From contig DOCI01000190.1 in NCBI GenBank assembly GCA_003503535.1, positions 25,141 to 51,612 of the forward strand: a DNA stretch of 26,472 nucleotides, in the 5' to 3' direction. Under the pieces are notes generated by a model. The model saw only the letters and a program-made list of their open reading frames with translations, had not been told where the DNA came from and searched no databases. This document shows positions 8,626-17,700 of this stretch, in pieces. Position numbers and translations under genes: made by a program. The DNA comes from Planctomycetaceae bacterium (lineage in GTDB: Bacteria > Planctomycetota > Planctomycetia > Planctomycetales > Planctomycetaceae). Within the stretch, counting starts at the first letter, position 1. Each line of letters opens with the position of its first letter.

Positions 8626-9543
8626 ATGTCGTTGGACTGGATTAATTACCATCACTTGCTGTATTTCTGGACGATAGCCAAAGAGGGTAGTATCTCTGCA
8701 GCCTGTCAGAAGCTTCATCTGGCGCAGCCGACAATCAGCGGGCAGCTTAAAAAGCTTGAAACACAAATCAACGGAAAATTGTTTGATCGAACTGGTAGAA
8801 ATCTCGTCCTGACAGATCTCGGCCAGACGGTTTTCAAATATGCCGATGAGATGTTTACCGTGGGGCAGGAATTGGTTGAAGTCCTGAAAGGTCAGCCTAG
8901 CGGTCGCCCATTAAGATTTCACGTCGGTGTTCCAGAAGTCCTGCCCAAGTTAATCGTCTTTCGACTACTCAAGCCCCTTATGGATATGGAAGATGAAATT
9001 CAGTTGATTTGTCATGAAGGATCTCAGGATCAACTACTGACAATGCTCGCAGCACACGAACTGGATGTTGTATTTTCCGATTCACCAGCTGCATCATTGA
9101 TCAAGGTCAAAGCCTTCAATCATCACCTCGGGGCCTCCCGGATAGGACTGTTCGGGACAAAACAGTTAATTAGAAAATATGGAAACAATTTCCCGGAAGA
9201 ATTTTCTGGGGCACCTCTTCTGTTGCCTGGTGAAGGAACGGCCTTGAGAAGGTCAATTGATCACTGGTTGAGAGAGTCGGATCTGCATGTCAGTGTCAGG
9301 GGAGAATTTGATGATACGGCACTCATGAAAGTCTTTGCGGAATCAGGTATGGGTTTTATTGCGGCCCCGTTAGTCATTCAAAAAGAAATCGCTCGACAAT
9401 TTTCACTTGATCTGATCAACGTATTACCAAACGCCAAAGAAGAGTTTTATGCCATCTCTGTCGAAAGGCGAATCAGGCACCCTGCTGTGGTGAAAATTTC
9501 TGAAATTGCTAAACAGCAACTTTTTGTCACCAAAAACAGTTAG
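8626..9543 (+). CDS. nhaR: LysR-family transcriptional regulator, NhaR type
   Basis: A 305-residue DNA-binding regulator. The N-terminal winged helix-turn-helix (about 5-63) contains INYHHLLYFWTIAKEGSISA and PTISGQLKKLE, and an effector-binding domain follows. It aligns along its length with E. coli NhaR as I remember it: the opening INYxHLxYFW, GKLFxRxGRxL, and near the C-terminus GEFDDTALMK followed by HPAV. NhaR in E. coli activates the Na+/H+ antiporter gene nhaA and osmC, but no antiporter lies nearby here. The ATG at 8626 has GAGG 7 bases upstream. It points toward the metal efflux cluster and follows an export cluster, so it may control either one or a distant target. The family assignment is firm; the target is unknown. 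Confidence 0.88.
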   Translation: MSLDWINYHHLLYFWTIAKEGSISAACQKLHLAQPTISGQLKKLETQINGKLFDRTGRNLVLTDLGQTVFKYADEMFTVGQELVEVLKGQPSGRPLRFHVGVPEVLPKLIVFRLLKPLMDMEDEIQLICHEGSQDQLLTMLAAHELDVVFSDSPAASLIKVKAFNHHLGASRIGLFGTKQLIRKYGNNFPEEFSGAPLLLPGEGTALRRSIDHWLRESDLHVSVRGEFDDTALMKVFAESGMGFIAAPLVIQKEIARQFSLDLINVLPNAKEEFYAISVERRIRHPAVVKISEIAKQQLFVTKNS

Positions 9544-9854
9544 GCATATTTTTGGTGTCGATGCGCCGTATTCAACGCTTTCAGAAATTTCCATAGGATG
9601 TTGTATGATGCGCGGTTTGCTCATTCAGACGTGAACCAAGCCAACGGTTATGTGAAACATCGTCATAATCGTTACGTCCAGACGATCCATCAGGCTTCGG
9701 GCATTGGCATGTGGATCGATCTCAACCATTATGACAATCGTGCCGAAAGTATTAGTGGACCGTGCCGCTTGAAATTACTGCAAATCCCATATTGTCATTG
9801 CGTAATATGCAAAGGCGATCTGGTTTTGCATTCTAACCGATTCAGCGAGCCGTT
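9544..9854. other. Intergenic region before the CusC-like gene
   Basis: About 310 bases. A 119-codon open frame starts at 9598, but its translation is not like any family I know and it runs 100 bases into the lipoprotein gene, so I do not call it. TTGAAA at 9769 lies upstream of an ATATTG-like box with poor spacing. No palindrome of the CueR or CsoR kind was found. Confidence 0.35.
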
Positions 9855-11330
9855 ATGCCTGTACGATTTCTGTATTTCGTTCTCCTATTGGGGATCGCGG
9901 GCTGTTCAGCCTCCGGAAAACAGAATTCCGTCGTCTCTGACGAAACACCTCGCGTGATGCCTCCTGAGAGTGTGGTCGCCTCTGCTGAAGACTCCTCCAG
10001 CATTACTCTGATCGGATTGAAACAAGTCTCTCCGCCTGAGCAGATACAAACCACTGAAACGCTATCAATTGATGAAGTTTTTTCAATTAATGAAAATGCT
10101 TCCATTCCTTTTTCAGCTTCAGATTCTGAGCGGATTTTTCTGGAGTCACTGGCTGCCGATCAGAATCCTAAACTGATTCGACTCTATCGAGAATACCAGG
10201 CTGCTGCATCACGTTCGCATTATGTCGACAAACTCCCGGATCCCAAACTGGGCGCCAATGTTTTTGGCAATCCGATTGAAACAGCCTCGGGATCTCAGCA
10301 AGCCAACATGTCTCTCAGTCAGACAATTCCATGGCTTTCCCGATTGAATGCCGAGCAGCAACGGGCCTGCTTTGAGGCGATGGCTATTCGTGCGGAGTAT
10401 GCAGCCGAGCGATTGCGCGTGATCGCAGCCGTACAAACACAATGGGCCAGGCTGTATCTGATTGAACAGCAGATTGAAATCACCCAGGCGAATCAATCGC
10501 TACTGGAATCTCTGATTGATGTGGCGAATTCCCGGGTTTCTATAGGAGAAGCCAGTCAGGGAGATGTCCTGCTGGGAACGGTGGAATACTCGAAGCTTGA
10601 AGAACAGTTGCTGGTCTTTCGTCAGCAAAGACAGTCTGTTGTTTCCGAGTTGAATCGGCTGGCTGGACGATCTGCAGGCACGCCAATCAAACCTCCAGCG
10701 AAGCTTGATATCCTCAAACCCGAGTGGTCGCTTCAGGAAGTGACGCAGGTCGCATTGAATGAGCAGCCCGAAATTCAAGCGGCTCATTTGCGTACTCAGG
10801 CCACCGAGTGGGGCATTGAAGTGGCTCGGCTGATGCGTCGTCCTGAATTCATGATTTCGGCGAGTTATTTCATTACAGATGATAATCGTCCTCCTGGTCC
10901 ATTCGTCAACGTCGGCGAAGATCCCTGGGCACTGGGGGCTCAGGTCAGCATTCCGATCTGGCGGGATAAATATGATGCAATGAAGAATGAAGCCGGATGG
11001 AAGCATCAGGCGGCCCACAATAGCGTTCAGGAGTTGCTGGATCGATATGATGCCATGCTGCTCGATCTGGTGACGGAATCTCAACGAGCGGCTGAAACGG
11101 CCAATTTGTATAAGAACTCGATTCTCCCACAAGCCGAACAAACTCTCGCAGGCGACCAGGATGCTTACATCAATGGTGTCGTCGAGTTTGATCGCGTCAT
11201 TCGCGACTATCGAAATCTGTTCACACTCGAACTGGGTTATCACAAAGCCATCAGCGATCTGACCATCACCAACGCAAAAATCCAACAAGCCGCCGGTGTC
11301 CCGGTGCCGCTTAAGCATGCCGCACCGTAA
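9855..11330 (+). CDS. TolC-family outer-membrane lipoprotein of the metal efflux system (CusC-like)
   Basis: A 491-residue outer-membrane factor for tripartite heavy-metal efflux. The N-terminus MPVRFLYFVLLLGIAGC is a lipoprotein signal with C17 as the lipidated residue. The efflux domain follows a short linker and shows the two-fold repeat of the TolC family: long helices rich in Gln/Glu/Ala, GASQGDVLLG-like turns (here GEASQGDVLLGTVEYSKLEEQ) and a membrane strand region around NVGEDPWALGAQVSIPIWRD. It is the first gene of a same-strand run leading to CusB- and CusA-like genes, which explains its role as the metal exit duct. No strong ribosome binding site precedes the ATG. CusC-type function is inferred from the neighbours. 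Confidence 0.85.
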   Translation: MPVRFLYFVLLLGIAGCSASGKQNSVVSDETPRVMPPESVVASAEDSSSITLIGLKQVSPPEQIQTTETLSIDEVFSINENASIPFSASDSERIFLESLAADQNPKLIRLYREYQAAASRSHYVDKLPDPKLGANVFGNPIETASGSQQANMSLSQTIPWLSRLNAEQQRACFEAMAIRAEYAAERLRVIAAVQTQWARLYLIEQQIEITQANQSLLESLIDVANSRVSIGEASQGDVLLGTVEYSKLEEQLLVFRQQRQSVVSELNRLAGRSAGTPIKPPAKLDILKPEWSLQEVTQVALNEQPEIQAAHLRTQATEWGIEVARLMRRPEFMISASYFITDDNRPPGPFVNVGEDPWALGAQVSIPIWRDKYDAMKNEAGWKHQAAHNSVQELLDRYDAMLLDLVTESQRAAETANLYKNSILPQAEQTLAGDQDAYINGVVEFDRVIRDYRNLFTLELGYHKAISDLTITNAKIQQAAGVPVPLKHAAP

Positions 11331-11481
11331 TCATCACGCATTAACGACATTGCAATTCTCTTTCAACGACACTACGGACATCGTGTCAAGTTGAAAATAT
11401 TATGTATGAGCCCTCTGTCTATAATATGAAAGCGATCTTGTTACGGCAGGAAGTGCTGGCGTTGTAATCCACTTTTGCCTG

Positions 11482-11509
11482 TTGACAGTTGAGATACGAA
11501 AGATACGAT
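11482..11509 (+). promoter_or_regulatory. Candidate sigma-70-type promoter for the copper cluster
   Basis: A perfect TTGACA (11482-11487), 16 bases, then TACGAT (11504-11509, four of six consensus bases). It lies 36 bases before the GTG of the Cys-rich protein. A GACAC/GTGTC inverted pair near 11367-11387 lies further upstream and could terminate the previous gene. No known copper-regulator box was recognised. Confidence 0.45.
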
Positions 11510-11545
11510 GCAGTAGAAGGCTGAAACTCTAATTGCAGGTATTTC

Positions 11546-12001
11546 GTGAACTGGTCTCGCTTCATAACTGGCTCTCTCACAGCATTAATGCTGTTTGCGC
11601 AAGCAGTATCCCCTGCGCAAGCCGCGGCATGCCATTGTTCAGAATCGGGACAAATCTGCTGTGCCAACCCGGAAGCGTCCAGCTGTTGTTGTCAAAAGCA
11701 GGAATCTCCAAACAGTCCTGCGGGGTGTTCTCATTGCCAGAAAACGTCTGCTCATGAGGCAACATCAGGCTTGCAGGCAGATTCTATTTGTCATTGCGGA
11801 GATGCGGAACCGCTCTCTGCTCCTCCAGTCAACACTCCCTCAACTCCGACGAGCGATCAGCTCTCAGATGTTTTGGGGACGATGTTAATAAATGTCGAAT
11901 CGACATTGTTTCACACAACTTCCATTCGCTCATTTGAGATGGAAAATCAAACGATATTGCCGGGATTTCGGCAAATTGTTTTATGCGTCTGGCAAACATA
12001 G
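11546..12001 (+). CDS. Small exported Cys-rich protein, putative metal binder
   Basis: A 151-residue protein with a signal peptide (hydrophobic LTALMLFAQAV, cleavage near AQA, residue 26). It has twelve cysteines, eleven of them between residues 29 and 84: CHC (29-31), CC (38-39), CCC (47-49), CSHC (61-64) and CHC (82-84); the last is C147. Such CxC, CC and CxxC clusters bind soft metals such as Cu(I) or Ag(I). I recognise no named family. Its place just before the TRASH-like lipoprotein and the CusBA genes suggests a periplasmic metal sponge or chaperone for the pump. The start is GTG at 11546, with AGGT a few bases upstream. The C-terminal half (residues 90-150) has no visible motif. That it is a gene is likely; the function is inferred. 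Confidence 0.7.
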   Translation: MNWSRFITGSLTALMLFAQAVSPAQAAACHCSESGQICCANPEASSCCCQKQESPNSPAGCSHCQKTSAHEATSGLQADSICHCGDAEPLSAPPVNTPSTPTSDQLSDVLGTMLINVESTLFHTTSIRSFEMENQTILPGFRQIVLCVWQT

Positions 12002-12118
12002 ACGCTGATACTATCGCTTCATGTGACGACAGTCTTGTGTTGAGAACTGTCTTCCGCTCTTACTGAATTTTGGTCTTCCGGTCCGTCTATTGACCTCATT
12101 TATAGCAAGGATATTACC

Positions 12119-12472
12119 ATGCGCTGTTCTATTTTACTGATGATTCTTTCGACCGCAGTCATTGGGTGTACTCAAGCTGACACCCCAGCTGCAAAACCTC
12201 CTGCTGAAGATTCGACCATGGGAGAACATGATCATGCCGATCACGACCATGGTATGGAGATGTCGGGTGTCAAAACTGCTAACGAGTATTGCCCGATTAT
12301 GGGGGGCAAAGTGACCGCCGAAGGAGGCACGACAGAATGGAATGGCAAGACCATTGGTTTCTGCTGCGACGGCTGTGACGAGAAATGGGAGGCTCTCTCC
12401 GATGAAGAGAAAGCCGCCAAGTTGGCCGCAGCTCAGGAAAAAGAGCACAAAGAAACCGAGACGGCTTCCTGA
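12119..12472 (+). CDS. His-rich lipoprotein with TRASH/YHS-like metal-binding domain
   Basis: A 117-residue lipoprotein. The signal ends in VIGC with C17 as the lipidated Cys. A His/Asp/Met-rich stretch follows (residues 36-48, EHDHADHDHGMEM). A compact domain then carries C58-X23-C82-X3-C86 with a further C83 (CPIMGGKV ... GFCCDGCDEKW), the pattern of TRASH/YHS metal-binding domains. The end is a Lys/Glu-rich helix. Together with the neighbouring Cys-rich protein and CusBA genes this points to a membrane-anchored periplasmic copper or heavy-metal binder that feeds efflux. The ATG at 12119 has AAGGA 7 bases upstream. Domain type is likely; metal identity is inferred from the pump. Confidence 0.78.
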   Translation: MRCSILLMILSTAVIGCTQADTPAAKPPAEDSTMGEHDHADHDHGMEMSGVKTANEYCPIMGGKVTAEGGTTEWNGKTIGFCCDGCDEKWEALSDEEKAAKLAAAQEKEHKETETAS

Positions 12473-12603
12473 GTGTAAATCAAATGAAGATTTGATGCGT
12501 CGAGCGGCTGGCTGGAACCTTTCCCGGCACGGTCCAAAGCTGGTTTTGTGTTTTCAGTCAGTCGCTCCTTTCCTTCACGTTTATCGTTTCTGAGAGCAGA
12601 ATC

Positions 12604-14643
12604 ATGAACAGCACATCCATTGATCACAACAGTTCTGGAGAACGGCCTCAACAAGCCGCACGTTCGACTGGATGGTGGATATTGCGATTCCTGAACGTAT
12701 TATTATTTTTCACAGCAGGGATTTTGCTGATCCTGTTACTGGGGCTGGCTCAACGAACAGGGTGGATTCAATCTGGAAGCTTTGGGGCAGGGGGGGATTC
12801 GGCTGGAAGCTCTCAGGAAATTTACACTTGTCCGATGCATCCCCAGATCCGCCAGCCCGGTGAAGGTCGTTGTCCCATTTGTGGAATGGCGTTAGTTCCC
12901 GCTGCGAAATCGGGAGGCGATTGGGATGAATTTGCAGTCAACATTGAATCGGCCCAACGACGTCTGGCAAATATACAAACGGCCGAAGTCCAACAGCAAA
13001 CGGTTTCAAGTTTTCTGAATACGATTGGCGAAATTCAAATCGATGAAAGCCGCGAAGCGACGATTGCTTCCTACATTGATGGACGAGTCGAGAGTCTGTT
13101 TGCAGACTACACTGGAGTGGAGGTTCAGGAAGGGGATCATCTGGCAGTTGTCTACAGTCCCCAACTGTATGCCGCCCAGGTCGAATATCTGGAATCGAAA
13201 CGAGCCTTGCAGAAAAGCAGCAATTCCGTTCTGGAGTCTGTGCGGGATGCTCAAACCCGATTAGTCGAAAACTCCCGGCAACGACTCGTCGAGCTTGGCA
13301 TGACGGACGAACAATTGACCGAATTGGAAACCACGAACAAAGCTCAATCTCGACTCACAATATTTGCCCCGATCGGTGGAACCGTGATCGAGAAACTGGC
13401 CGAGGAAGGCAAATATCTTTCTGCTGGCGAGCCCATTTACCGGATTGCAAATCTCTCAACGGTCTGGCTGATGCTCGAGTTGTATCCGGAAGATGCCTCC
13501 CGGATTCGCTTCGGCCAAATTGTCGAAGCTGAGTTGACCTCTTTGCCGGGCGAAACTCGAACAGGTCGAGTCGCATTTATCGATCCCACGGTTAATGAAC
13601 GGAATCGGACGGTAGGGGTACGTGTCGAATTCAGCAATGAAGAAGGACGATTGCGTCCCGGTGATTACGCCAAGGCTCAACTGAAAATTCCCATTGGGCC
13701 TCAGGGAGAAGTTTATGATGAGGGACTTGCGGGGAAATGGATCAGTCCGATGCATCCACAAATTATTCGAAAAGAACCGGGGGAATGCCCCATTTGCGGA
13801 ATGAAGCTCGTTCCAACATCACGCTATGGATATGCCGATCAACCAGTCGCTCAACCGGAATCCGTCGTTATTCCACGCTCGGCCTTATTAATGGCAGGCA
13901 ACGACAGTGTCGTCTATGTGGAAACAGAACCGGGACGATTCGAATTACGCAGCGTTGTTCTTGGAAACATTCTGAAAGAACAGGCGATTGTCCTGAAAGG
14001 ATTGAAAGTTGGCGAACAGGTTGCCACGTCTGGCAATTTTCTGATTGACTCGCAGATGCAACTGGCTGGTAAACCAAGCTTGATCAATCCGACACGCTAC
14101 ACCGTAAAACCCACAGAAAAATTCCGTAATACTCCAATGCAGTTCGAGCAAATCAACGTCGCGAAAATTGAAGGGGCGACTGGAGAAAAACTCGAACAGC
14201 TCTATCAATCTTATTTTGAGATGCAAAAAACATATTCCGAAGACAAGCTTCCGCAAGGCTCTTCAGTCTCAACATTCTCACAACTGGCTGCGGAGCTTTC
14301 ACAAGATGAATCCCTGAATGATGAGGTTAAACAGCAGATTGAGATTATCGCTGAGAATAGTCCTCATCTGAATCATTTGGAACTTGAAGCTTCCCGTCAG
14401 AAATTCAAGCAGATTAGTCATGCGATCTTAACACTCTCCACCAAAGTTCGAGGAGAGCAGGCCAATCAGTCCTTCCAGCATTTCTTCTGCCCAATGGTTA
14501 AGCAAGGGGAGGGGGATTGGCTTCAGTCAGAAGGGCAATTGCGAAATCCTTATTACGGCGAAGAAATGCTTCGTTGTGGTGAATTGGTGAGGACGATCCC
14601 GGTTCATAGTGATGCAAAACAACCAGATGAAACTAACGAATAA
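12604..14643 (+). CDS. cusB: CusB-like RND efflux adaptor with two heavy-metal-binding motifs
   Basis: A 679-residue periplasmic adaptor, longer than E. coli CusB (about 400). One membrane helix lies at about 26-50. A first heavy-metal-binding motif follows (YTCPMHP at 74-80, CPICGM at 90-95). The adaptor core with beta-barrel and lipoyl-like parts spans about 125-365. A second copy of the metal motif (SPMHP at 381-385, CPICGM at 395-400) sits inside the core, its first Cys replaced by S381. A final barrel region follows, then a C-terminal helical domain like DUF3347 (about 525-665) ending with FFCPMVKQGEG (C629) and a last C658. CPMHP motifs are typical of Cu/Ag efflux adaptors. The protein should link the CusA-like pump 63 bases downstream to the outer-membrane factor and pass metal to it. 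Only a weak GAGAG precedes the ATG. Confidence 0.92.
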   Translation: MNSTSIDHNSSGERPQQAARSTGWWILRFLNVLLFFTAGILLILLLGLAQRTGWIQSGSFGAGGDSAGSSQEIYTCPMHPQIRQPGEGRCPICGMALVPAAKSGGDWDEFAVNIESAQRRLANIQTAEVQQQTVSSFLNTIGEIQIDESREATIASYIDGRVESLFADYTGVEVQEGDHLAVVYSPQLYAAQVEYLESKRALQKSSNSVLESVRDAQTRLVENSRQRLVELGMTDEQLTELETTNKAQSRLTIFAPIGGTVIEKLAEEGKYLSAGEPIYRIANLSTVWLMLELYPEDASRIRFGQIVEAELTSLPGETRTGRVAFIDPTVNERNRTVGVRVEFSNEEGRLRPGDYAKAQLKIPIGPQGEVYDEGLAGKWISPMHPQIIRKEPGECPICGMKLVPTSRYGYADQPVAQPESVVIPRSALLMAGNDSVVYVETEPGRFELRSVVLGNILKEQAIVLKGLKVGEQVATSGNFLIDSQMQLAGKPSLINPTRYTVKPTEKFRNTPMQFEQINVAKIEGATGEKLEQLYQSYFEMQKTYSEDKLPQGSSVSTFSQLAAELSQDESLNDEVKQQIEIIAENSPHLNHLELEASRQKFKQISHAILTLSTKVRGEQANQSFQHFFCPMVKQGEGDWLQSEGQLRNPYYGEEMLRCGELVRTIPVHSDAKQPDETNE

Positions 14644-14706
14644 TCTTATTGACTGTAAATGTGGACTAGCGTCTGAGTGAGTTCCCTCGAGTGTTGATGG
14701 AATCAA

Positions 14707-17700
14707 ATGTTAAAGTCACTGATATCATTTTGTATTCGCGAACCGATCATCATGGTTGTTCTGACCATCGTGGGAGTGAGTTACGGATGGTATGCAGTTC
14801 AGCATGTTCCGATCGATGCGATTCCCAATATCGGCGAGAATCAGGTGATTGTCTTCACAGCCTGGCCAGGGCGATCACCAAAAGATATTGAGGATCAGGT
14901 CACTTATCCACTTTCTGTCGCGTTGTTGGCCGTTCCAGATGCAGAGTCTGTAAGAGGTAAAAGTCTCTTCGGGTACAGTTTTGTTCAAGTGACATTCAAA
15001 GACAGTGCTGATTTTTATTGGGCACGCTCCCGAGTCGCCGAGCAATTAGGAACCGCTGGAGCGATGCTTCCAGAAGGTGTTGTGCCAACGCTCGGTCCAG
15101 ATGCTACAGGATTGGGACAGGTTCTCTATTATGTCTTGGAACCGACAGACGAAACGAATCTGGCCGAACTTCGCACTCTGCAGGATTTCGTTGTTAAATA
15201 TGAATTGCAAGCGGTTCCTGGTGTGAGTGAAGTCGCGAGCGTCGGTGGGTATGTTCGTCAGTATCAAATAGAAATCGATCCCGACAAACTCCGATTTCAC
15301 AACGTCCCACTTGATCAGCTTGTGGAAGCCATCAAGAAATCGAATGTGGATGTCGGAGCGAAAACGGTGGAATCCGGAGGAATGGAATACATCATCCGGG
15401 GCCGTGGTTTTATTGGAGCCGATCAAGATCCCGTCCAGGCTGTTGAAGATATCGAAGAAACAGTCGTTCGATCTCAGAATGGAATTCCACTGCGAATCCG
15501 TGACCTGGGGCATGTCCAACTGGGCCCAGAGTTTCGCAGAGGAGCAATTGATCTCAATGGAACCGAAGCCGTTGGCGGCGTCGTTGTCATGCGGTTTGGT
15601 GAAAATCCTCGTACGGTGATCGATCGGGTTAAAGCCCGGATCAAACAGATTGAGCCGAGTCTGAAAGGTGTTAAAGTACGTATCATTTATGATCGTACCG
15701 GCTTAATTAATGAAACGATCTCCACACTCACCGAAGCTCTCTCACAGGAAGTGATGATCACTGCTCTGGTCATTCTGTTCTTTCTACTGCATCTTCGAGC
15801 CAGTCTGGTTGTGGCAATCACTTTACCAGTTGCAGTCCTGTTTGCATTTGTTGCGATGTATCTCTTCGGGGTCGATGCCAATATCATGTCGCTGGCTGGA
15901 ATTGCGATTGCTATTGGCACGATGGTCGACATGGGAATTATCGTTTCCGAAACGATTTACGATCGCCTGGCCGACTGGGAACGAGAAGGGCGTCCCGGCG
16001 GTCGAGAACAACGAATCCAGCTCATCAGCGAAGCTACAGGTGAAGTAGCCCCGGCTGTCCTGACTGCTGTGATGACCACTGTTATCAGTTTTCTGCCCGT
16101 TTTTATGTTGACAGGGCGAGATTACAAATTATTTGCTCCACTGGCGTGGACGAAAACGTTTTCATTAATTGCGGCATTGATCGTCGCGATCGCTTTAGTG
16201 CCGTTACTCAGTCGTGTGTTTTTGACTTCGACTCAATTAAAACGCAAATATCGAATTCTATTCAGCCTCAGTTTCGGAATGATTGGTGCGTTCTTTGCTG
16301 GGTTGACAGGGCGAGATCTGGCGGCCTATTTGCATATTCAGTTCACTGCTTTTGTAGTCGGATCCTCAATACTTGCCTGTCTGATAGGATATTGGATTTT
16401 GGGAGAACGATTAAGGCCGGTTGATGAGAATCCCGTCAGTCGATTCATCCTCTGGATTTACAAACCAGCATTACGCTTGTTTCTGGCACACAAATTCATT
16501 TTCCTAAGTGTACCACTCTTTATTGTGACATTAGGAATCGGGGCCTGGATTGGTTTGCCAACCGTACTTCAACCGCTCGAATCCGTCTCGAAATCACTCG
16601 GAGCCGACCTTAATCAAGTTCCAGGCTATGTCGATGCCAAACATACAATGACGGGCCTGAAATCCGATGACTGGATCGCTTTAGATGAGGGAAGTTGGTT
16701 CTATATGCCAACACTCTATCCAGCCGCCAGTTTTTCTCAGGCGATGGAAATTCTCCAAACTCAGGATGCTCTCATTCGTGAAATTCCTGAAGTCGAAAAT
16801 GTGCTGGGGAAAATTGGCCGCGTCGAATCCGCACTCGATCCTGCACCTGCAGCAATGATTGAAACGTATGTCATGCTTAAGCCTCAGTCTGAGTGGCGAG
16901 AGGGTGTTACGACAATGGACATCTGGGATCAAATCAATGCTGTCGCCACACTGCCAGGTGTGACTCCAGCGTCTCCCCTTCAGCCAATTGAAGGACGAGT
17001 CGTAATGCTGCAGAGTGGCATCAAAGCCTCAATGGCGATTCGCATTTATGGCTCCGATCTGGATGGACTTGCCAAAGCTTCCCTGCAGGTTTCTGAGTTT
17101 CTCAAAACCTTGCCACAGGTGAATGGGGGAACGGTCAATCCTGATATTGTTCTCGGAAAACCGTATGTCGAATTTGAAGTCAATCGGGAGGCCGCGGCTC
17201 GATATAACATGTCCACAGCAATGGTGAATCAGGTCATCGAAACGGCATTGGGTGGATCGAATATCACGACGACAATTGAAGGACGGGAACGATATCCCAT
17301 TCGGGTTCGTTACGAGCGAAGCCTGCGGGAAAAACTTGACGAGCTCGATCGACTGCCAGTCGTTACGCATTCCGGGGAAGTTGTTCCCTTATCGATACTC
17401 TCGACAATGACAACCACCTGGGGGCCGGGAGTCATCAGCAGTGAGGACGCCCGCCTTGTCGCTCACGTTTCATTTTCTCCCTCAGGATCACAGGGCGATC
17501 TGGAAACAGTTCAAGCTGTCGAGCAGGCATTACTTCAGGCACAGGAAGAAGGAACGCTCGAACTCCCGACCGGATATGCCTTGAAGCCGGTCGGTTCGTT
17601 TCAGAATCAAATCGAAGCCAATCAAAGACTGCTCTGGGTCATTCCTCTGGTGATTCTGGTCAACCTCTTCATTATCTATCTTCAGTTTCGTCACATACCG

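Noticed and set aside
9598..9957. A 119-codon plus-strand open frame before the CusC-like gene
   Set aside because: It overlaps the lipoprotein gene by about 100 bases in another frame, has no family resemblance and no strong ribosome binding site.
10500..11318. A 272-codon minus-strand open frame
   Set aside because: Antisense to the CusC-like gene, whose signal peptide and family features are clear; no recognisable protein in the reverse frame.
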